From positions 1 through 64,000 of the forward strand of contig JAPSHS010000001.1 in NCBI GenBank assembly GCA_031179495.1: a stretch of 64,000 nt of DNA. The letters run 5' to 3'. Made by a program: the position numbers and the translations under genes. Below, one piece after another: positions 8,677 through 18,011 of this stretch (positions are counted from its first letter, which is position 1; the number at the start of each line of letters is the position of its first letter). The stretch is from Kocuria sp. GTDB lineage: Bacteria; Actinomycetota; Actinomycetes; Actinomycetales; Micrococcaceae. The notes beneath the pieces are model-generated. The model ran no database searches and was not told the origin of the DNA. It saw nothing but the letters and a program-made list of their open reading frames with translations.

Positions 8677-10236
8677 TCACACCGGTACGAGCGAGCGGAA
8701 GTACAGGGCGGTGTCGACGTCGTCCACGGCCGGGAGGTCCCGGCCGTCGAGGTCTGCGAGCGTCCAGGCGACGCGCAGCACCCGCTGGTGGCCGCGTGCC
8801 GTCAGTGAGCCACGGTCCATGGCCCGCTCCAGAGGCGCGGTGACGGGACGCGGCGGCCGGAGGGGCCCGCGCAGGAGGCCGGTCCCGAGCTCGGCGTTGG
8901 TGCGCAGGCCGAGCCCGCGCAGGCGCTCGGCCTGCGCGCCACGGGCCCGGGCGACCCGGGCGGCGACGGCGGCGGTCGGCTCCCCCCGCCCCGCCCCACC
9001 GGCGAGCTCCGCGTAGGAGACCTTGGGCACCGCGATCTGCAGGTCCACGCGGTCGAGCAGCGGGCCGCTGAGCTTGCCGAAGTAGGACCGGCGGGCCCGC
9101 GGGGTGCAGGTGCAGTCGGCCCCGCGGCCGCCGGACTGCCCGCACGGGCACGGGTTCGCGGCCAGGACCAGCTGGAAGCGGGCCGGATACACGGCCGAGG
9201 CCGCCGACCGGTCGATCGTCACCCGCCCGCTCTCCAGGGGCTGGCGCAGGGCGTCGATCACACCGCGGTCGAACTCCGGCGCCTCGTCGAGGAACAGGAC
9301 TCCGCGGTGGGCCCGCGAGGCGGCGCCGGGGCGCGGTATCCCCGCACCACCGCCGAACAGGGCCGTCGAGGAGACCGTGTGGTGCGGTGCCTCGAAGGGC
9401 GGGCGCCGGATCAGCGCCGTGCGCCGGACCGCGGTCCCGCCGAGCGAGTGGACCGCGGTGACCTCCATGGCGGCGTCGTCCTCGAGGTCGGGCAGCAGGC
9501 CGGGCAGCCGTTCGGCGAGCATCGTCTTGCCGGAGCCGGGCGGACCGACCATCAGCAGGTGGTGCCCGCCCGCGGCGGCGATCTCCAGGGCCAGCCGGCC
9601 GTCCTCCTGACCGGCGACCTCCGCCAGATCGGGGGAGGCCCGCCCCGGAGAGTCCGTCTCCGTCCCGGCCGGCGCCGGGACGTGCGGGGACGGGGGCTGG
9701 GGGGCCGGGCGGCGCAGCGCCGCGGGATCGGCGCCGGCGGCGGCGAGCACCTCGGCGAGGCAGCCGAAGCCCGCCACCTGCGCTCCGGGCACCAGGGCGG
9801 CCTCAGCGGCGTTGGCCTCGCAGACCACGATCCGCTCGTGCCCGGCCCGCACCGCCGCCATGACCGCCGGGAGGATGCCGCGCACGGGGCGCAGCGCCCC
9901 GTCCAGGCCGAGCTCGGCGAGGAACACGGTGCGGCCGGTGGCGGGCACGTCACCGGCCGCCTGGAGAGCGCTGAGCACGATGGCGAGGTCGAAGAGGGAG
10001 CCCCGCTTGGGCAGGGTCGCGGGGGTGAGGTTGACGGTGAGCTTGCGCGGGCTCAGGGGCATGCCGCTGTTGCGCGCCGCGGCCCGCAACCGTTCCCGCG
10101 CCTCGTTCAGGGCCGCGTCCGGCAGGCCGACGATCGAGAACGCCGGGAGGGTCTGGCCGATGTCGGCCTCGACCTCGACCATCGCCCCGTCGAGCCCGAC
10201 GAGGGCCACCGCCCAGGTGCGCGCGAAGCCCATCAC
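8677..10236 (-). CDS. comM: YifB/ComM-type magnesium chelatase-like AAA+ ATPase
   Basis: This 519-residue protein combines an N-terminal Lon-protease-like fold (about residues 15-170) with an AAA+ domain. The Walker A motif GPPGSGKT lies at 231-238, followed by a Walker B in GVLFLDEAPEF and a cysteine-rich NPCPCG segment typical of the family. In Haemophilus and Vibrio, ComM is a helicase that promotes branch migration during transformation. A GTG (10236) and an ATG (10233) lie next to each other; the first gives 519 residues. The usual yraN-comM-dprA block is split here by a lipoprotein gene between yraN and comM. Confidence 0.93.
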   Translation of the reverse strand: MMGFARTWAVALVGLDGAMVEVEADIGQTLPAFSIVGLPDAALNEARERLRAAARNSGMPLSPRKLTVNLTPATLPKRGSLFDLAIVLSALQAAGDVPATGRTVFLAELGLDGALRPVRGILPAVMAAVRAGHERIVVCEANAAEAALVPGAQVAGFGCLAEVLAAAGADPAALRRPAPQPPSPHVPAPAGTETDSPGRASPDLAEVAGQEDGRLALEIAAAGGHHLLMVGPPGSGKTMLAERLPGLLPDLEDDAAMEVTAVHSLGGTAVRRTALIRRPPFEAPHHTVSSTALFGGGAGIPRPGAASRAHRGVLFLDEAPEFDRGVIDALRQPLESGRVTIDRSAASAVYPARFQLVLAANPCPCGQSGGRGADCTCTPRARRSYFGKLSGPLLDRVDLQIAVPKVSYAELAGGAGRGEPTAAVAARVARARGAQAERLRGLGLRTNAELGTGLLRGPLRPPRPVTAPLERAMDRGSLTARGHQRVLRVAWTLADLDGRDLPAVDDVDTALYFRSLVPV

Positions 10237-10432
10237 CGGGCCCCCGCCCGCAGCGGGAACCGGCAGGAGGACACGGGGCCGGTGTGGATGCCGACGGTGA
10301 GGGCGCGGCCGGAGCGGGCACGGCCGGGCTCAGCAGCTGGATGCGGGCGGCTGGAGTGCATGCCCCTCATGCTGCGGTGCGCCGCGCCCACGACGCGGGA
10401 CCGGTCACCCCGCTGTGGAGGAGACCTGCAGG

Positions 10433-11629
10433 TCAGGCCGCGTCGCCCCCGCTGGGGAGCGAGGGTGTGGGCGCGGTCGATGCCGTGGCCGACGCCGAGG
10501 CGGTGGGGGTGGGGGTGGGCTCCGGGGCGGCCCGGGTGACCGGCGCCCCGGCGGCCGGAGCGATGACCGGATCGACGGGCTGCGGCTCCGGGGACTGCGC
10601 CGGCGGGGACGGCGCCGGCGGAGGAGGGGGCGGGGGCGGGGGCGCGGGTGGCGGGGTCGTCTGTTCCGGCTGTGGCTGCGGTTGCGGATCCCGCACCGGC
10701 GGGCTGGTCGGTGCGGTCGTCGGCAGGGGCAGCGGCTTCACCACGGGCGTGCAGGCCGCGTTCCAGGCCGCCTGCTGCACCGGCCCGGACGGCTGCGCGG
10801 CGTCCGCGCAGTCGGGCACGTACACGGGAGCAGGTCCGGGCTCGGCCTCGGGGGCGGGCGGCTCCGGAGGCCGGGCGACGGGCTGAGCCGGGGCCTCGGG
10901 CACCGGATCCGCCACGACCTGCTTCCGGGGCGCCGGGGAAGGCGCACCCGCCCGGTACTGGCGCTGGGCGGGCCCGTGGCCCACGGGCGCCGGGCCGAGT
11001 GCGCGCTCGTGCGGGTACGGAGTCAGCTCGACGTCGTCGAAGGTGCGCGGCAGGCGCTCGAAGTCACCGATCATGAGCTCGCGGCCCTCGACCCCGGCCG
11101 GGACGACGCCGGTGTACTGGGTGATGAGCGCGTGGGTGCGGGCGTCGAGCTCCGCTCCCTCCGTGGCGTCGAGGGCCGTGCCGTCGGCACGCCAGTACCC
11201 GCCCTCGTGGGACCGGTCGGGGTCCCACCCGGAGATCACGTCGGCGGCCGGCTGGAAGGGGAACTGGCCCCCTTCGTGACTGATCACCTTGAGGTCGTCG
11301 ATGTCCACGGCGCGCGCACCCTCGGTGTTGTCGATGTGCAGCTCGACGTACGTGACGGGTTCGACGTGCAGGTCCTCCCGCAGCCGCTCGACCTCGTCGT
11401 CGGGTGCGGGCACGGTCGGCAGGTCGAAGGTGATGACGGCGCCCTCCTCGGTGGTGAGGGCGTAGGGACCCTGGCTCAGTCCGCTCGGGGCGATGGTCAC
11501 GGTCCCCGGCTGCGCGACGATCTCGGGCTCGGCCGCCTTGAGCGCGCCGCATCCCGTGGTGGCCAGCGCGAGGACCGCGGCGAGGGTCGCGGCACGACGC
11601 GCGGGGGCGAGCGGTCCCGCAGCGGCCAC
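10433..11629 (-). CDS. Uncharacterised lipoprotein with proline-rich C-terminal tail
   Basis: Function is not recognised. The 398-residue product begins with a lipoprotein signal (hydrophobic segment 14-24 and lipobox ATTGC, Cys27 acylated), so it should be anchored on the outer face of the membrane. Residues 28 to about 215 look like a folded domain with mixed beta-type segments such as VTYVELHIDN and MIGDFERLPRTF. From about 225 the sequence is low in complexity, with two cysteines (YVPDCADAA and WNAACTP), then a run rich in Pro, Gln and Glu including nine consecutive prolines, and a Thr/Ala/Pro end. The proline-rich tail could cross the cell wall. GTG at 11629 has a GGAGG Shine-Dalgarno. 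It interrupts the conserved yraN-comM pair. Confidence 0.8.
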   Translation of the reverse strand: MAAAGPLAPARRAATLAAVLALATTGCGALKAAEPEIVAQPGTVTIAPSGLSQGPYALTTEEGAVITFDLPTVPAPDDEVERLREDLHVEPVTYVELHIDNTEGARAVDIDDLKVISHEGGQFPFQPAADVISGWDPDRSHEGGYWRADGTALDATEGAELDARTHALITQYTGVVPAGVEGRELMIGDFERLPRTFDDVELTPYPHERALGPAPVGHGPAQRQYRAGAPSPAPRKQVVADPVPEAPAQPVARPPEPPAPEAEPGPAPVYVPDCADAAQPSGPVQQAAWNAACTPVVKPLPLPTTAPTSPPVRDPQPQPQPEQTTPPPAPPPPPPPPPAPSPPAQSPEPQPVDPVIAPAAGAPVTRAAPEPTPTPTASASATASTAPTPSLPSGGDAA

Positions 11630-11719
11630 AGCACACCTCCGTCGTTCTCCCGGTCATCGACGGTTCCACAGTGGCACGTCGCGCAGGGCATGTCACGCCG
11701 GGCCCGGGCGCGCCGCGTC

Positions 11720-12088
11720 TCATTCGATCCGCTGCAGCACCTCGATCTCCGGGGCCCGGCCGTGTGCAAAAGTAATTGCAACGGCATCGACCCTGATCAT
11801 CCCCGGGTCGCGCCGGTGAGCCCTCGCCCAGGCCGCCGCGAGGCGGTGCAGCCGCACCGTCTTCTCGCGCGTAATGGACTCGAAGGGATGCCCGAAACGA
11901 TGGCTCGAGCGGGTCTTCACCTCCACGGCGACGACCCGTCCGCCGTGCTCCGCCACGACGTCCAGCTCGCCCCGCAGCCCGTCCCGGGAGGGCACGGCAC
12001 GCCAGTTGCGGTCCAGCACGCAGTAGCCCAGGTCCGTCAGGTGCACGGCCGCGAGCCGCTCACCGCGCGCTCCCAGTCCTCCGGACAC
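11720..12088 (-). CDS. yraN: YraN family (UPF0102) nuclease-like protein
   Basis: A 122-residue protein of the UPF0102 family, related in fold to Holliday-junction resolvases. The motifs LGARGERLAA, GELDVVAEHGG and VAVEVKTRSSHRFG match the family, including the Glu-Asp...Glu-Lys set expected of the nuclease core. GTG at 12088 is chosen because a perfect AGGAGG lies 6 bases upstream; longer versions from 12109 or 12202 lack one. It normally sits next to comM and dprA; here the lipoprotein gene intervenes. Confidence 0.9.
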   Translation of the reverse strand: MSGGLGARGERLAAVHLTDLGYCVLDRNWRAVPSRDGLRGELDVVAEHGGRVVAVEVKTRSSHRFGHPFESITREKTVRLHRLAAAWARAHRRDPGMIRVDAVAITFAHGRAPEIEVLQRIE

Positions 12089-12224
12089 GTGACACCTCCT
12101 GCTGCGCATCGGTCGGCGGCATGCCGGACCGGATCCAGCATGGCCGGCGACGGCCGGCCGTGGAAGCGGGAGCGGCGCGGTGTGCAGCGCGGGTCGGGAC
12201 ACCGCCGGGTCCTGCCGCGTCGGC

Positions 12225-12569
12225 TCAGGGGGCGGCGGGGTCCTCCGGGGTGGGTCCGGTGGCCGCGGGCACCGCGAAGGGGTCCGCGTGGGCGAGCTCC
12301 TCCACGTTGACGTCCTTGAAGCTCATCACGTGCACGTGCTTGACGAACCGTGCGGAGCGGTAGACGTCCCACACCCACGCGTCCTTGAGCTCGACGTCGA
12401 AGTAGAGCCCGTTCCGGGTCTCGACCGGATCGATCCGCACCGAGTTGGCCAGGTAGAAGCGGCGGTCGGTCTCCACCACGAACCGGAACAGCCCGGCGAC
12501 GTCCCGGTACTCGCGGTAGAGCTGCAGCTCCAGGTCCGTCTCGAAGTTCTCGAGTTCTTCGGCGCTCAT
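12225..12569 (-). CDS. DUF2469 family protein
   Basis: A 114-residue acidic protein conserved in actinobacteria next to rnhB and yraN (Rv2901c in M. tuberculosis). It starts MSAEELENFETDLELQLYRE and contains FYLANSVRIDP and DAWVWDVYR, all typical of the family. Function is unknown; no motif suggests catalysis or membrane location. The C-terminal ~20 residues are Pro/Ala-rich and variable. The ATG at 12569 follows a GGAG at slightly long spacing and lies 26 bases after rnhB, implying co-transcription. Confidence 0.92.
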   Translation of the reverse strand: MSAEELENFETDLELQLYREYRDVAGLFRFVVETDRRFYLANSVRIDPVETRNGLYFDVELKDAWVWDVYRSARFVKHVHVMSFKDVNVEELAHADPFAVPAATGPTPEDPAAP

Positions 12570-12595
12570 GTCGTCTCGTCTCCGCTCGGGCTGGG

Positions 12596-13327
12596 TCAGG
12601 TGGCGGCCGCCGGCCGGGTCAGCCGCCAGCTCATCCGGTGGTGGGGCGTGGGTCCGGCCTCCTCGAGGGCCGCGCGGTGCCCCGCGGCACCGTAGCCCTT
12701 GTTGCTGTCCCAACCGTACTGCGGCCAGGCGCCGGAGAGCTCCCGCATGATCCGGTCCCGCTCGACCTTGGCGAGCACGCTGGCCGCGGCCACGCTCGCG
12801 CACGTCAGGTCCGCCTTGACCCGGGTCACCACGGTACCGGTCCAGGAGGGCTCGTCCGCGGGGGCGGAGGCGTCGAACAGGGAGGGCTCCCCCGCCGGCG
12901 AGAGCCAGTCGTGCCGGCCGTCCAGGAGCACGACGTCGGGCGCCGTGCCCTCCCGGGCGGCGGCCGCCAGCGCCCGGTGCCCGGCGAGGCGCAGCGCGGC
13001 CGTCAGCCCGAGCCCGTCGATCTCCTGCGGGGACGCGTGGCCCACGCCCCCGGCCGCGCACCAGGAGCGGATCCGCGGGACGAGGGCCTCGCGCCGGGCA
13101 GGACCCAGGAGCTTGCTGTCCCGCAGCCCGGGGATCCCGCGGACCGTGCCGGGGCGCAGGACGACCACCCCGGCCGTGACCGGGCCGGCCAGGGCGCCGC
13201 GGCCGACCTCGTCCATCCCGCCCACGAGCCGGGCACCGGCGTCCTGGAGCGAGCGCTCGACGGCGAGCCCGGGCGCCCGTCCCGGCGGCCCTGCCGGGCG
13301 CCGGGAGGCTCCCGGCTCAGGAGCCAC
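12596..13327 (-). CDS. rnhB: Ribonuclease HII
   Basis: RNase HII removes ribonucleotides from DNA and RNA primers from RNA-DNA hybrids. The signature MDEVGRGALAGPV carries Asp39 and Glu40; VVLLDGRHDW and VKADLTCASVAAASVLAKV carry the remaining acidic residues. At 243 residues it is normal, with a short variable N-terminal extension. The GTG start at 13327 overlaps the end of the upstream signal peptidase gene by 11 bases; no strong Shine-Dalgarno is visible, which suggests translational coupling. Confidence 0.93.
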   Translation of the reverse strand: MAPEPGASRRPAGPPGRAPGLAVERSLQDAGARLVGGMDEVGRGALAGPVTAGVVVLRPGTVRGIPGLRDSKLLGPARREALVPRIRSWCAAGGVGHASPQEIDGLGLTAALRLAGHRALAAAAREGTAPDVVLLDGRHDWLSPAGEPSLFDASAPADEPSWTGTVVTRVKADLTCASVAAASVLAKVERDRIMRELSGAWPQYGWDSNKGYGAAGHRAALEEAGPTPHHRMSWRLTRPAAAT

Positions 13328-14222
13328 CGGAGGACCCGTCCGGGACGTCCGCGAAGACGTCGTCCGGGTTCTGCAGCCACTGGAAGCGGTCGAGCGGCCA
13401 GGCGATGACGAAGGCGGTGCCCACGACGTCGTCGTGGCTGATGAAGGCGCTGTTCTCCACGAGCTCCGAGAAGTGGACCCGCGAGTCGGCGGACGCGTCG
13501 CGGTGGTCGCCCATCACGAAGTAGTGGTCCTCCGGGACGACGACCTCGAACGCGATGTCCGAGGGTGCGGACCCGCGGAACAGGTAGGCGTCCTGCTCCT
13601 CGAGGGCCTGCCCGTTGACGGTGACCCGCCCCGAGCCGTCGCAGCACGCGACGCGGTCCCCGCCGACGCCGATGACGCGCTTGATGAGGTGCTGGTCGGT
13701 GCGGTCCGGCAGGACGCCGACGAAGGCGAGGGCGTCGTAGACGGCGTCGCCGGGGCCGCCGCCGCTGTCCGGTTGCGCGGGCAGCCAGCCCTTGGAGTCC
13801 TCGAAGACGACGATGTCACCCCGCTCGAGCGGGCCGAACGTGGGCTCGACGACGTTGACGAAGATGCGGTCGTTCAGCTGGAGGGTGTTCTCCATGGACC
13901 CGGACGGGATGTAGAACCCGCGCACGAGCAGGGTCTTGACGACGAAGGCGATCAGCACCGCCCAGACCAGGACGAGGACGACCTCCCGGACCGAGCCCCA
14001 GAACGTGTCCGGGCGCTTCTGCCGGGACGACCCGCCGCGCGAACGCCGTCCCCTGCTGCGCAGGGACGTCGGGGCCTGCTCCTCACCGGCCTCCTCGGAG
14101 GGGACGGCGGCGGCCTCAGGCGGTGCCGTGGAGGCCGTCGGGGCGTGAAGGCCTGCGTCGCCGGCGGTGCCCGGGGTCTCGTGCGGCACGCCGTCGCCGG
14201 CGGGCGGGGTCCTGTCGTCCAA
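13317..14222 (-). CDS. lepB: Signal peptidase I, long form
   Basis: A type I signal peptidase that cleaves Sec and Tat signal peptides outside the membrane. The 301-residue protein has a disordered, acidic and Pro/Ala-rich cytoplasmic N-terminus (1-70), one membrane segment (about 79-97), the nucleophile Ser109 in PSGSM and the general base Lys181 in LIKRVIGVGGD, plus the GDHRDASADSR box. An insertion around residues 143-172 separates the catalytic Ser and Lys regions. TTG at 14222 is the likely start; AGGAAGGA lies a little far upstream. It follows a second lepB gene by 62 bases. Confidence 0.93.
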   Translation of the reverse strand: MDDRTPPAGDGVPHETPGTAGDAGLHAPTASTAPPEAAAVPSEEAGEEQAPTSLRSRGRRSRGGSSRQKRPDTFWGSVREVVLVLVWAVLIAFVVKTLLVRGFYIPSGSMENTLQLNDRIFVNVVEPTFGPLERGDIVVFEDSKGWLPAQPDSGGGPGDAVYDALAFVGVLPDRTDQHLIKRVIGVGGDRVACCDGSGRVTVNGQALEEQDAYLFRGSAPSDIAFEVVVPEDHYFVMGDHRDASADSRVHFSELVENSAFISHDDVVGTAFVIAWPLDRFQWLQNPDDVFADVPDGSSGGS

Positions 14223-14284
14223 TGCTCTCGTCCTTCCTGGGCGGGCGCGTGCAGGCGTCCGGGTCCGGATCCGTGGGGATCGCG

Positions 14285-14965
14285 TCAGAGCTGCCCGGCC
14301 CGGTCCAGGGGCCAGAGGACAGCAACAGGTTCTCCGATGACCTTATCCGCTCGGACGAGCCCGCCACCGGGCGCGCCGAGCAGACTGCGCGAGTCGACCG
14401 ACACGGAACGGTGGTCGCCCATGAGCCAGAGCCGGCCCTCGGGGACCGCGGCGGTGAACTCGACCTCGCTGGGGCGGTCCCCCGTGAAGACGTAGTCCTC
14501 GGCGAGCTCCTCGCCGTTGACCACGAGGCGCCCGGAGGGTCCGCAGCAGGCGACCGTGTCCCCCGGTGTCCCGATCACCCGTTTGAGGTACACGCTGTCG
14601 GAGCCGGCGAGCCCGGTCCAGCGGCCGGCGGTGTGCAGGGTCCGGACGGGCCAGGGGTCCTCGCTGTGCAACGGGGCGAAGCTGCCACGGCCGTCGAAGA
14701 CGACCAGGTCGCCGCGCTCGGGCTCCGCCCCGCCGCGGAGCTTGGTCACCAGCACGCGGTCCCCGGGTTCGACGGTGGGCTGCATCGAGTCCGAGCCGAT
14801 CCAGTAGACGTCCGCGACGAACGCGCGGACCAGCCCGGCCACGAGCACGGCGACGAGCAGGGCGAGGACGACGGAACGCCAGCCCCGAGCACGGGACTGG
14901 CGTTCTCGCCGCACGGCATGGGACCCGGTGGTGTGCGGGTCCCGCGCACGGGTTCCGGTGGGCAC
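14285..14965 (-). CDS. lepB: Signal peptidase I, short form
   Basis: A second type I signal peptidase, 226 residues, directly upstream of the longer one. It has a basic N-terminus, one membrane segment (about 31-50), Ser60 in GSDSMQPTV, Lys128 in YLKRVIGTPGD, and GDHRSVSVDSRS. Both catalytic residues are present, so it should be active. Tandem paralogues differ mainly in the N-terminal extension and in the segment between Ser and Lys. The GTG start at 14965 lies 14 bases downstream of the rplS stop. Confidence 0.93.
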   Translation of the reverse strand: MPTGTRARDPHTTGSHAVRRERQSRARGWRSVVLALLVAVLVAGLVRAFVADVYWIGSDSMQPTVEPGDRVLVTKLRGGAEPERGDLVVFDGRGSFAPLHSEDPWPVRTLHTAGRWTGLAGSDSVYLKRVIGTPGDTVACCGPSGRLVVNGEELAEDYVFTGDRPSEVEFTAAVPEGRLWLMGDHRSVSVDSRSLLGAPGGGLVRADKVIGEPVAVLWPLDRAGQL

Positions 14966-14979
14966 CGGGGCGCGCTGTG

Positions 14980-15375
14980 CTACTTGGCGGACTTGACGGA
15001 CTTGCCCGACTTCGCGGACCGGGCCGTGGTGTTGTCCCGCTTCTCGCGGATGCGGGCGGCCTTGCCGTGGCGGTCGCGCATGTAGTACAGCTTCGCGCGG
15101 CGGACGTCACCGCGGGTGACGACCTCGATCTTCTCGATGACCGGGGAGTGCACCGGGAAGGTGCGCTCCACGCCGACGCCGAAGGAGACCTTGCGGACGG
15201 TGAAGGTCTCGTGGACCCCGGCGCCCTGGCGGCCGAGGACGAAGCCCTTGAAGACCTGGACGCGGGAACGATTGCCCTCGACGATGTTCACGTGCACGTT
15301 GAGGGTGTCGCCCGGACGGAAGTCGGGGACGTCGCTGCGCAGGGACTTGGCGTCGAGCTGGTCGAGGATGTTCAT
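14980..15375 (-). CDS. rplS: 50S ribosomal protein L19
   Basis: Ribosomal protein bL19 lies at the interface between the two ribosomal subunits. The 131-residue sequence matches the family throughout, including [21 protein letters not shown] and RAKLYYMRD, and ends in a basic Lys/Ser-rich extension of about 18 residues. The ATG follows an AGGAGAA Shine-Dalgarno. It lies 198 bases downstream of trmD, in the usual rpsP-rimM-trmD-rplS order. Confidence 0.98.
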   Translation of the reverse strand: MNILDQLDAKSLRSDVPDFRPGDTLNVHVNIVEGNRSRVQVFKGFVLGRQGAGVHETFTVRKVSFGVGVERTFPVHSPVIEKIEVVTRGDVRRAKLYYMRDRHGKAARIREKRDNTTARSAKSGKSVKSAK

Positions 15376-15573
15376 GGTGTTTCTCCTGGTGAACGCCGCA
15401 GGTCGCTCACGTGGGTCGGCACGGATCCGTGCTGCGCCCCGGTCGGAGCCCGGGACGGGTGCGGAATCCGCAAGACGTGGTGACCGGGGCTCCGATGGGG
15501 GTGTCCCGGGTGTCCTGCTGTTGGTCGCTCATCCCCCTGCGGCGGGGGCGTGCCCAGCAGACACAGCTGGTCA

Positions 15574-16410
15574 TTATGCCACAGGTGACCCGGGCGCGTC
15601 TCCCCCGGTGGTGTCGTCGCGCAGCACCCGGCCGCCGGCCACGGTCCAGCCCGCCCCGGCGAGGACGGCGCGGTCGGCGCGGTCGAGGCCGGCCGGGTCC
15701 AGGGCCGCGACGAGGTCCGGGCGGCGGGCGGCGGTGCGCTGCAGCTGGCGGTCCCGCCGCCAGCGGGCGATCCGGCCGTGGTGGCCCGACAGCAGGACCT
15801 CGGGCACGGGGCGCTCCCGCCACAGCGCGGGCTTGGTGTAGACGGGGTACTCGAGCAGCCCGTCGGAGTGGGACTCCTCCACCAGCGACTCCGGGTTGCC
15901 GATCACACCCGGAACGAGCCGCCCGATCGCCTCGACCATGGCGAGCACGGCGACCTCCCCGCCGTTGAGGACGTAGTCGCCGAGGCTCATGGGCCGGACC
16001 TCGAAGTGTTCCCGCGACCAGTCGACGACCCGTTCGTCGATGCCCTCGTAGCGCCCGCACGCGAACACGAGGTGCTCCCGCAGTGCGAGCTCGCGGGCGG
16101 TGGCCTGGGTGAAGACCTCGCCGGCCGGGGAGGGCACGACCAGCACCGGCCGCTCCCCCGGCTCGTCGGCCGTCCGGGGGGAACGCTCGAGGGCGGCGCC
16201 GAGGGCGAGGGCCCACGGCTCCGGCTTCATGACCATGCCGGCGCCCCCGCCGTAGGGGGTGTCGTCGACCGTGCGGTGCCGGTCGGTGGCGAACCCGCGC
16301 AGGTCGGTGACGGTCAGCTCGAGCAGCCCCTGCTGCCGGGCCTTGCCGATCAGCGAGAGGTCCAGGGCGGAGAGGTACTCGGGGAAGATGCTGACGACGT
16401 CGATGCGCAT
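15574..16410 (-). CDS. trmD: tRNA (guanine-N1-)-methyltransferase TrmD
   Basis: TrmD methylates G37 next to the anticodon, preventing +1 frameshifting. The 278-residue protein starts [12 protein letters not shown] and contains [27 protein letters not shown] and the knot segment [13 protein letters not shown]. Its ATG overlaps the rimM stop by one base (TGATG), so the two are probably translationally coupled. Confidence 0.97.
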   Translation of the reverse strand: MRIDVVSIFPEYLSALDLSLIGKARQQGLLELTVTDLRGFATDRHRTVDDTPYGGGAGMVMKPEPWALALGAALERSPRTADEPGERPVLVVPSPAGEVFTQATARELALREHLVFACGRYEGIDERVVDWSREHFEVRPMSLGDYVLNGGEVAVLAMVEAIGRLVPGVIGNPESLVEESHSDGLLEYPVYTKPALWRERPVPEVLLSGHHGRIARWRRDRQLQRTAARRPDLVAALDPAGLDRADRAVLAGAGWTVAGGRVLRDDTTGGDAPGSPVA

Positions 16411-16988
16411 CAGCGTCCGCCCTCCGGGCTCCCGGGCTCGGGCGCCTCCTCCTCGCGGCCGAGCTCGAGCAGCCCCGGCGGCGGGGTGACGACGACGAAG
16501 CCTCCCTCGGGGTCGACCACCGGCACGATCTCCTCGACGAAGGGCAGCGCCGCCCCGCGGCGGTCCTCGTCCAGGACGATCTCGAGCAGGTCCTGCACCG
16601 GCATGGTGCGCAACCCCGTCACCACGCCGATCCGCGGCCCGGTGCCGTCCTCGGGCCCGGTGCGGACCTCGAGGTCGACCAGCTCGTGCTCGTACCACTC
16701 CTCGCCCTCCGGGTCCTCGTCCTGGGCCTCGGCGAAGAGCTGGGTGCCGCGCAGCGTCTCGGCGCCGTTGCGGTCGGGCACCTCCTCGAGGGCCACGACG
16801 AGCACGGACTTGTTCCAGCGCGCCCGGCGCACGGTGACCGCGCCCTGCGGGGCGAGCGGGGAGGACGGCTCGATCACCAGCCGGGCGCCGGGCGCGAAGC
16901 GCTCCTCGGGGGCGTCCGTGAACAGCTGCACGGTGACCTCCCCGCGGATGCCGTGGGGCTTGCCGATGCGGGCGACCTGGACCAACAT
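16410..16988 (-). CDS. rimM: Ribosome maturation factor RimM
   Basis: RimM assists maturation of the head of the 30S subunit and binds ribosomal protein uS19. The 192-residue protein has the RimM N-terminal barrel ([14 protein letters not shown] at 5-18) and a PRC-barrel second half ([10 protein letters not shown] onward, [12 protein letters not shown]). The ATG at 16988 follows AGGAG. It ends one base into trmD; the region between it and khpA (16989-17134) shows no gene. Confidence 0.95.
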   Translation of the reverse strand: MLVQVARIGKPHGIRGEVTVQLFTDAPEERFAPGARLVIEPSSPLAPQGAVTVRRARWNKSVLVVALEEVPDRNGAETLRGTQLFAEAQDEDPEGEEWYEHELVDLEVRTGPEDGTGPRIGVVTGLRTMPVQDLLEIVLDEDRRGAALPFVEEIVPVVDPEGGFVVVTPPPGLLELGREEEAPEPGSPEGGR

Positions 16989-17134
16989 GTGCGCTCCTGG
17001 GGTTGTGCGGCCGCGAGGCCGGGGTCGGGGTGCGGACGACGCGGGGCCGTCAACGCGGACGGTCCCCGCATCCGGTGCGGATGCGAGGACCGTGCGGGCG
17101 GCGGGACCGGTCGGCCTCGGCGGACCGGAACGCC

Positions 17135-17380
17135 TCAGCGGGTGCGGCGGTCGGTGTCGACGACGTCGATCCTGACCGCACCGTCCTCGGCGAGCGCGCC
17201 GATGACGGTGCGCAGCGCCTTGGCCGTGCGGCCCTGGCGGCCGATGACCCGGCCGAGGTCGTCGGGGTGCACCCGGACCTCGAGGGTCTCCGCCCGGCGC
17301 CCGCTCTTGAGACGGACGTCGACGTCGTCGGGGCTGTCCACGATCCCGCGGACGAGGTGCTCCAACGCGTCGGCGAGCAC
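17135..17380 (-). CDS. khpA: KH-domain RNA-binding protein KhpA
   Basis: An 81-residue single KH-domain protein with the RNA-binding loop GRQG inside VIGRQGRTAKALRT. In Gram-positive bacteria KhpA acts with KhpB in RNA binding and cell-length control. The GTG start lies two bases after the rpsP stop, so translation is likely coupled; this rpsP-khpA-rimM-trmD order is conserved in actinobacteria. Confidence 0.94.
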   Translation of the reverse strand: MLADALEHLVRGIVDSPDDVDVRLKSGRRAETLEVRVHPDDLGRVIGRQGRTAKALRTVIGALAEDGAVRIDVVDTDRRTR

Positions 17381-17382
17381 GA

Positions 17383-17796
17383 CTACTCGGCCTTCTCGGC
17401 GTCAGCCGCGGGGGCGTCGTCGGACTCGGTCTTCTCGGCCTTGGGGGTGATCGCCTCGGGGACGATCACGGAACCCTTGTCCGGGGCGACGAACTCGGCC
17501 TTGGCCCGGGGCTGCTGCAGGGTGCCCTCGGCGCCCTCCAGGCCCTTGAAGGTCTGCCAGTCGCCGGTGACCTTCAGGATGGCGGCCACGGCCTCGGACG
17601 GCTGGGCGCCGACGCCGAGCCAGTACTGGGCCCGCTCCGAGACGACCTCGATGTAGGAGGGGTGCTCGGTCGGGTGGTACTTGCCGATCTCCTCGATGAC
17701 GCGGCCGTCGCGCTTCTTGCGGGAGTCGACGACGACGAGGCGGTAGCGGGGATCGCGCATCTTGCCCATGCGCTTGAGACGGATCTTAACAGCCAC
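17383..17796 (-). CDS. rpsP: 30S ribosomal protein S16
   Basis: Ribosomal protein bS16, 137 residues. The first 80 or so match the family ([36 protein letters not shown]), and the remaining ~50 form an acidic, Ala/Lys-rich extension common in actinobacteria. GTG at 17796 is preceded by AGGAGAG at slightly long spacing. It heads the rpsP-khpA-rimM-trmD-rplS unit. The 215 bases upstream contain TTGACC on the minus strand (complement around 17945-17951) and CATACT shortly after, but the two are too close together to form one promoter. Confidence 0.97.
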   Translation of the reverse strand: MAVKIRLKRMGKMRDPRYRLVVVDSRKKRDGRVIEEIGKYHPTEHPSYIEVVSERAQYWLGVGAQPSEAVAAILKVTGDWQTFKGLEGAEGTLQQPRAKAEFVAPDKGSVIVPEAITPKAEKTESDDAPAADAEKAE

Positions 17797-18011
17797 TGGT
17801 GTGGACTCTCCTGGTTCTTGGATGATGTGAACGCCCTGGTCTCGCTCCCGTGGGGCGGGCCGGTCGCAGGGGCTCTGTGGACACGAGAAACGTGCGGCGA
17901 GAGGGACCGCACGCATCGAGTACCCGTCCAGTATGCCAGACGCGGTCAAGTCCGGCGCCCACCGGCGCGCTGCCCGGTCCGGTGCCCCGCCACGGCCGGG
18001 GTCATCCCGGG

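Noticed and set aside
17911..17955. TTGACC on the minus strand as -35 of the rpsP operon promoter
   Set aside because: The nearest good -10 (CATACT) is only 8 bases away and no other hexamer fits at 16-18 bases, so no promoter is claimed.
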